From Nageia nagi (taxonomy: Eukaryota > Pinophyta): 64,000 nt of DNA. Positions 60,851 through 64,000 of the stretch are shown in pieces. Where the stretch lies: assembly GCA_050084985.1 (NCBI GenBank), contig JBITNC010000001.1:159216001-159280000 (forward strand), in the 5' to 3' direction. Position 1 is the first letter of the stretch; each line of letters opens with the position of its first letter. Both the position numbers and the translations under genes were made by a program. The notes below the pieces were generated by a model, which searched no databases, was not told the DNA's origin, and saw nothing but the letters and a program-made list of their open reading frames with translations.

Positions 60851-61269
60851 GGTACATAAGTTATTACATTTGGGTTCTCATCATGTTCCTATCAAAATAG
60901 TTATTAGTAATCAAAATTGTATCAAAATATAATATATGGACAATGAATAACATTAATTTTATCAAAATATAATATTGTAATAAGTGTATCTTAATACATA
61001 TCAAAATTCTAAGAAAACATTGTCACCAACAATTTCAACTACCAATTAGCTTTCAATAAAATTCAACAACTTCATCAAATAACTTTATCAATTTGAACAA
61101 GCAACTCCAATTAATAGATTAATATTAATAGTTTCAACAAGCAACATTTAATAATAGCCATTACATATGTCTTTACTAAGCAATCTTCATTGAGTTTTTT
61201 AAAGAAACAATATATAGAGTGCCAAAAAAGAGTCATAAATTGCCTAATACAACACTATTCAACTATTAC
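60851..61269. other. No recognised feature
   Basis: AT-rich sequence between the transposase and the SET-like fragment, with no clear frame. Confidence 0.5.
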
Positions 61270-61760
61270 TAGGACCTCGTAACTCCAAACATTTCTTATA
61301 TGCAGGGATAGGTCTATCATAATTATAATGCACTAGTAGTTCATCTCTTGCACTAAGAGATCGAATAGGAACTTCACATACAAAACTTTTCAATTTCCTA
61401 CTCATGAATATTTCATAATCATTTGCATATTCATGAAATTGATAATTCAGAGGAAATAAGCTTGCTTTGGAACTATTTATATACCTTGCAATATTTCCAT
61501 TTATCTTTGGCCTACCGTTAATGTATACATGTTTTGAAATCTCTTATTTTGATTGGGCATTTCCACACAAATCAAATGTGTCCATACTAAACTTATATGC
61601 TGCTAATCGAATCTAGTTCGATATTTTGTAAACTAGCCCATAAAATTGCATCAATGTTGGTACCACAACACCTAGAGTAACTTTTATAGGATATTGAATA
61701 AATAAATCCTTCCCACTACCATCTATCTCATAAGGTTTTATGATGTATGAATGTACACAA
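61270..61760 (-). pseudogene. SET-domain-like fragment
   Basis: A clean 90-codon minus-strand run includes INGRPKINGNIARYINSSKA, then NYQFHEYANDYEIFM and FVCEVPIRSLSARDELLVHY. This resembles the C-terminal half of SET domains (GN-x-AR-x-INxS, then an acidic E-LLVxY end). Upstream codons (LFIQYPIKVTLGVVVP) run to the LTR at 61762 with two stops. It may be a fragment of a host gene, or a domain carried by the CACTA element. Catalytic competence is not expected. Family call is by eye only. Confidence 0.45.
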
Positions 61761-61761
61761 T

Positions 61762-62490
61762 TGTAGACACCTAAAAATGATTTCTTATTTATTCAATAAA
61801 TTATATTTAGCATATTAAATGATTAAAAGCAATAATATATAAATCAAGATAAAATTCTATTATATTGCAATACCATGTGATAAGGCCAATGTAATATCAT
61901 ATACCATGGTTTATATTTTAAAGTTATCTTGAATATTGAAATGATTATTGTTATTATTATATGTCGATCTCACCCCATTCTATTTCCTTGTAGGTTATAA
62001 ATACAAGAGGTGAAGGTTGACATCCCTATCAATTTCTCTGATAGGTGGTTGTCCCAAAGATGAAACTTATGATGTCTCTTGATGCCACCTATCTTGAGAA
62101 CTTGTTAACTTGCTAAGCTCTATTATCTCTCTCTTGCACACAACCCAAAATTACCTCTCCTACATCGTTAATGATGTACCTCTTCCACATAACCAACTAT
62201 GTGCATCTTCATGATCAAGAGGTTCATATCTTAGGGAATGAGTCTTGCATCTATTATAATGAACATTTTTTAAGAGCTCATATTAAGTCTGATCATAATT
62301 CTCTAAAGATTCATTATTGCTCCACATTGAGGATTGTACACAAATTGGCTATAGGCCCCACTCTGTATCAAGTTTATATGTTTCATGTATATTTCTTATA
62401 ATATGATATAGAGTTGTTATTCATTGTATTCATAGACCAATTTATTTATTTGTGTATTTATTTAAATATTTTTACATTTTAGGGCCTACA
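61762..62490 (+). repeat. 5' LTR of a plus-strand gypsy element
   Basis: Starts TGTAGACACC and ends CCTACA, so the ends are inverted TGTAG/CTACA. It has a TATA box (ttataaatac, 61995-62004) and is followed 3 bp later by a PBS. The 3' LTR is outside the window, so the boundaries rest on terminal signals only. Confidence 0.7.
61996..62003 (+). promoter_or_regulatory. TATA box of the gypsy LTR
   Basis: tataaata about 490 bp before the LTR end, in a T-rich context. A likely pol II promoter for the downstream element. Confidence 0.55.
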
Positions 62491-62493
62491 TTT

Positions 62494-62506
62494 TGGTGAA
62501 CCCAAC
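62494..62506 (+). other. Primer-binding site of the gypsy element
   Basis: tggtgaacccaac right after the LTR end; begins TGG as required to pair with a tRNA CCA end. It differs from the tRNA-Met-type sites of the other elements here. Confidence 0.6.
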
Positions 62507-62611
62507 ATTCTTATACACTTAGGTCTTGACCTAGGGTATTCTTTTGAAAAGTCATAAATCCATTATCGCTATTATTCATCCCCTTACTTGAAGCTCTTTA
62601 GATAATAGCTA

Positions 62612-64000
62612 GAGAAAATGATAAAACTAGTGTTTTTTTCTATCTATATTGAAAATATAGATCTAAATATAGAAAACCCTAAGGTATCCAAAGGGAGGGT
62701 TCATTTCAATGATGTCCAAAGAAGTATTAGGCACAATCTTGATCTACCTATACAAGAACCTCATCCTAATGCTCCTAGTGACACTAAGTCTATAAGCTCT
62801 AGCAAGAAAATGGATATTATCGATGAAACTCCCAATAGATTTGGTATTAATATTGATTAATCTATATTTGAAACTATAAGCTTGAATAGTCATTCTGATG
62901 AAAGTAATGGTGAACTTCCTAAATTAGATAAAATTCATATTCATGCTCGATCTATACAAGAAGTGTTATCAAATAGACAAAAATTGGAATATTTTCTTAC
63001 TAATAATGCTAAAACTATTATTGATATTCTAACAAATTATGAGCTCTTAGTGGAAAACTTGACAACCTCAAAATTATTGAATAGTTTATTTTCATATGAA
63101 AATGTAGGGTCCATGCGATGAAGGATTCATACCATTGATACGAATGCTAATAACATCATGCCTTCCATTGAACATGCCACTGATAGTGTGAATGAGGCCA
63201 AGACAAACATTCCTCCTGAAATACCTATGCAACCTCCATGTGATGTATGTCAAATATAGAGGAATAGACGATGATGATGAAGATTATGAATACCTCATCC
63301 TCAAAATTGATCACTTTAAAAGAGGTAAGTCTAAGAATATTGTGCAAGATGAAAATCATGAGAATAAATAAAAAAAAAAAGTTGACAAAATTGTTGATGA
63401 CACTTATAAGCTACATCCTAATTGGACATTACAGGAACATCACATTAAATCTGAAATCCTTCTTGAATTACAAGACACTAGTAACTAGTCTTTAGAACCT
63501 CTTAAAAAATAAATGGATGTTTTAGCTCAAATACTTGATAAACTAGAACATGAAAGAGTAAACCAAATAGGTCCATTTGTTGTACTCAAAGAAAATGAAC
63601 TTATAAAGGCACAAATTCTACCTCAAACCCCTCCACCTCCCCAAAAGTGAAATCCAATGAGGAATGCAAACAAAAAATAGAATTAAGTGATGATGATATC
63701 TTGTTTTGTTTATAATGACCATTAATAGATAGAATTCTTGCTAAAGTTCTTGCTAGGAAAAAGAGTATTAATTTTACGTAGTTTAATGGTTTGCAAGATT
63801 CTAAGATGCATGTTAGGAAATTTCAAGAAGAAGATATGGAATATATGCATGATAAAGATATGCTTGCAAAATTGTTCTCACATAGTCTAAAGGATGAAGC
63901 ATTAAAATGGTATTTTCAGCTTATTGAAAAGAGAATTAATAGGTATGAAGATTTAGTTTATTAATTTTTGATAAATTTCATGTATAATATTGCTAAAAAT
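62612..64000 (+). pseudogene. Ty3/gypsy gag (runs off the window)
   Basis: The plus-strand frame starts near 62618. In-frame stops at about 62861 and 63119 separate three stretches (NGELPKLDKIHIHARSIQEV, KLLNSLFSYENVGSMR). Frameshifted pieces follow, then a clear retrotransposon gag core at 63690-64000: RILAKVLARKKSINFT, FNGLQDSKMHVRKFQEED, MLAKLFSHSLKDEALKWYF. Gag forms the virus-like particle that packages element RNA. The long N-terminal part before the core is like Tat/Athila-type gypsy gags. The rest of the element must lie to the right. Confidence 0.82.

Overview
The window is a piece of a large, AT-rich, repeat-filled plant nuclear genome. The evidence is nested Ty1/copia and Ty3/gypsy LTR retrotransposons, a hAT and a CACTA transposase remnant, MITE-like elements, a tRNA-derived SINE, and a plant receptor-like kinase pseudogene. 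No bacterial-style gene, CRISPR array, rRNA or intact tRNA was seen. The size of the retrotransposon load and the decayed state of nearly every element fit a giant-genome seed plant such as a gymnosperm, but that is inference; the sequence does not fix the species. No gene in the window looks intact. Nearly everything recognisable is a broken copy, and functions are assigned by reading degenerate frames by eye.

Layout. 1-4130: one copy of a paralogous segment (second copy at 37385-39034), carrying a 1.9 kb insertion that holds a SINE and an 819-bp inverted-repeat element, then a 51-bp-arm palindrome, then a decayed kinase exon (minus). 4383-16620: a minus-strand copia element ('family B'), split by a minus-strand copia element of another family ('family A', 4508-12840, target duplication GATGT) inserted into its 3' LTR. 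16870-35100: a minus-strand gypsy element whose coding region is split between 32.1 and 18.1 kb by a 14-kb block. That block contains a hAT transposase remnant, two arrays of short degenerate repeats around an unrecognised minus-strand gene remnant, a solo LTR and a small MITE.

35100-39034: AT-rich sequence and paralogous copy 2. 39045-43188: a plus-strand gypsy-type element that keeps protease but has lost reverse transcriptase and integrase. 43193-57095: a second family B copia (minus), split by a second family A copia (45030-53504, target duplication ATCCA), by a 1.6-kb TRIM-like element (53858-55482) and by an unclassified 1.25-kb insertion. The family A copy itself carries a solo LTR. 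57100-57860: a degenerate short-repeat region with many TTAGGG-like words. 58100-60850: a CACTA (En/Spm) TNP2-DUF4218-DUF4216 transposase remnant (minus). 61270-61760: a SET-domain-like fragment. 61762-64000: 5' LTR, primer-binding site and gag of a plus-strand gypsy element that runs off the window.

The elements do not work together as a pathway. Their value is as a layered insertion history: gypsy first, then family B copia in or beside it, then family A copia into family B (twice), then solo LTRs and small non-autonomous elements. The best leads for new biology are the repeat-bracketed unrecognised gene (26.2-29.5 kb), the CACTA element with its telomere-like array and adjacent SET-like fragment, the very short SINE with a 14-bp target duplication, and the conserved long leader of family A.
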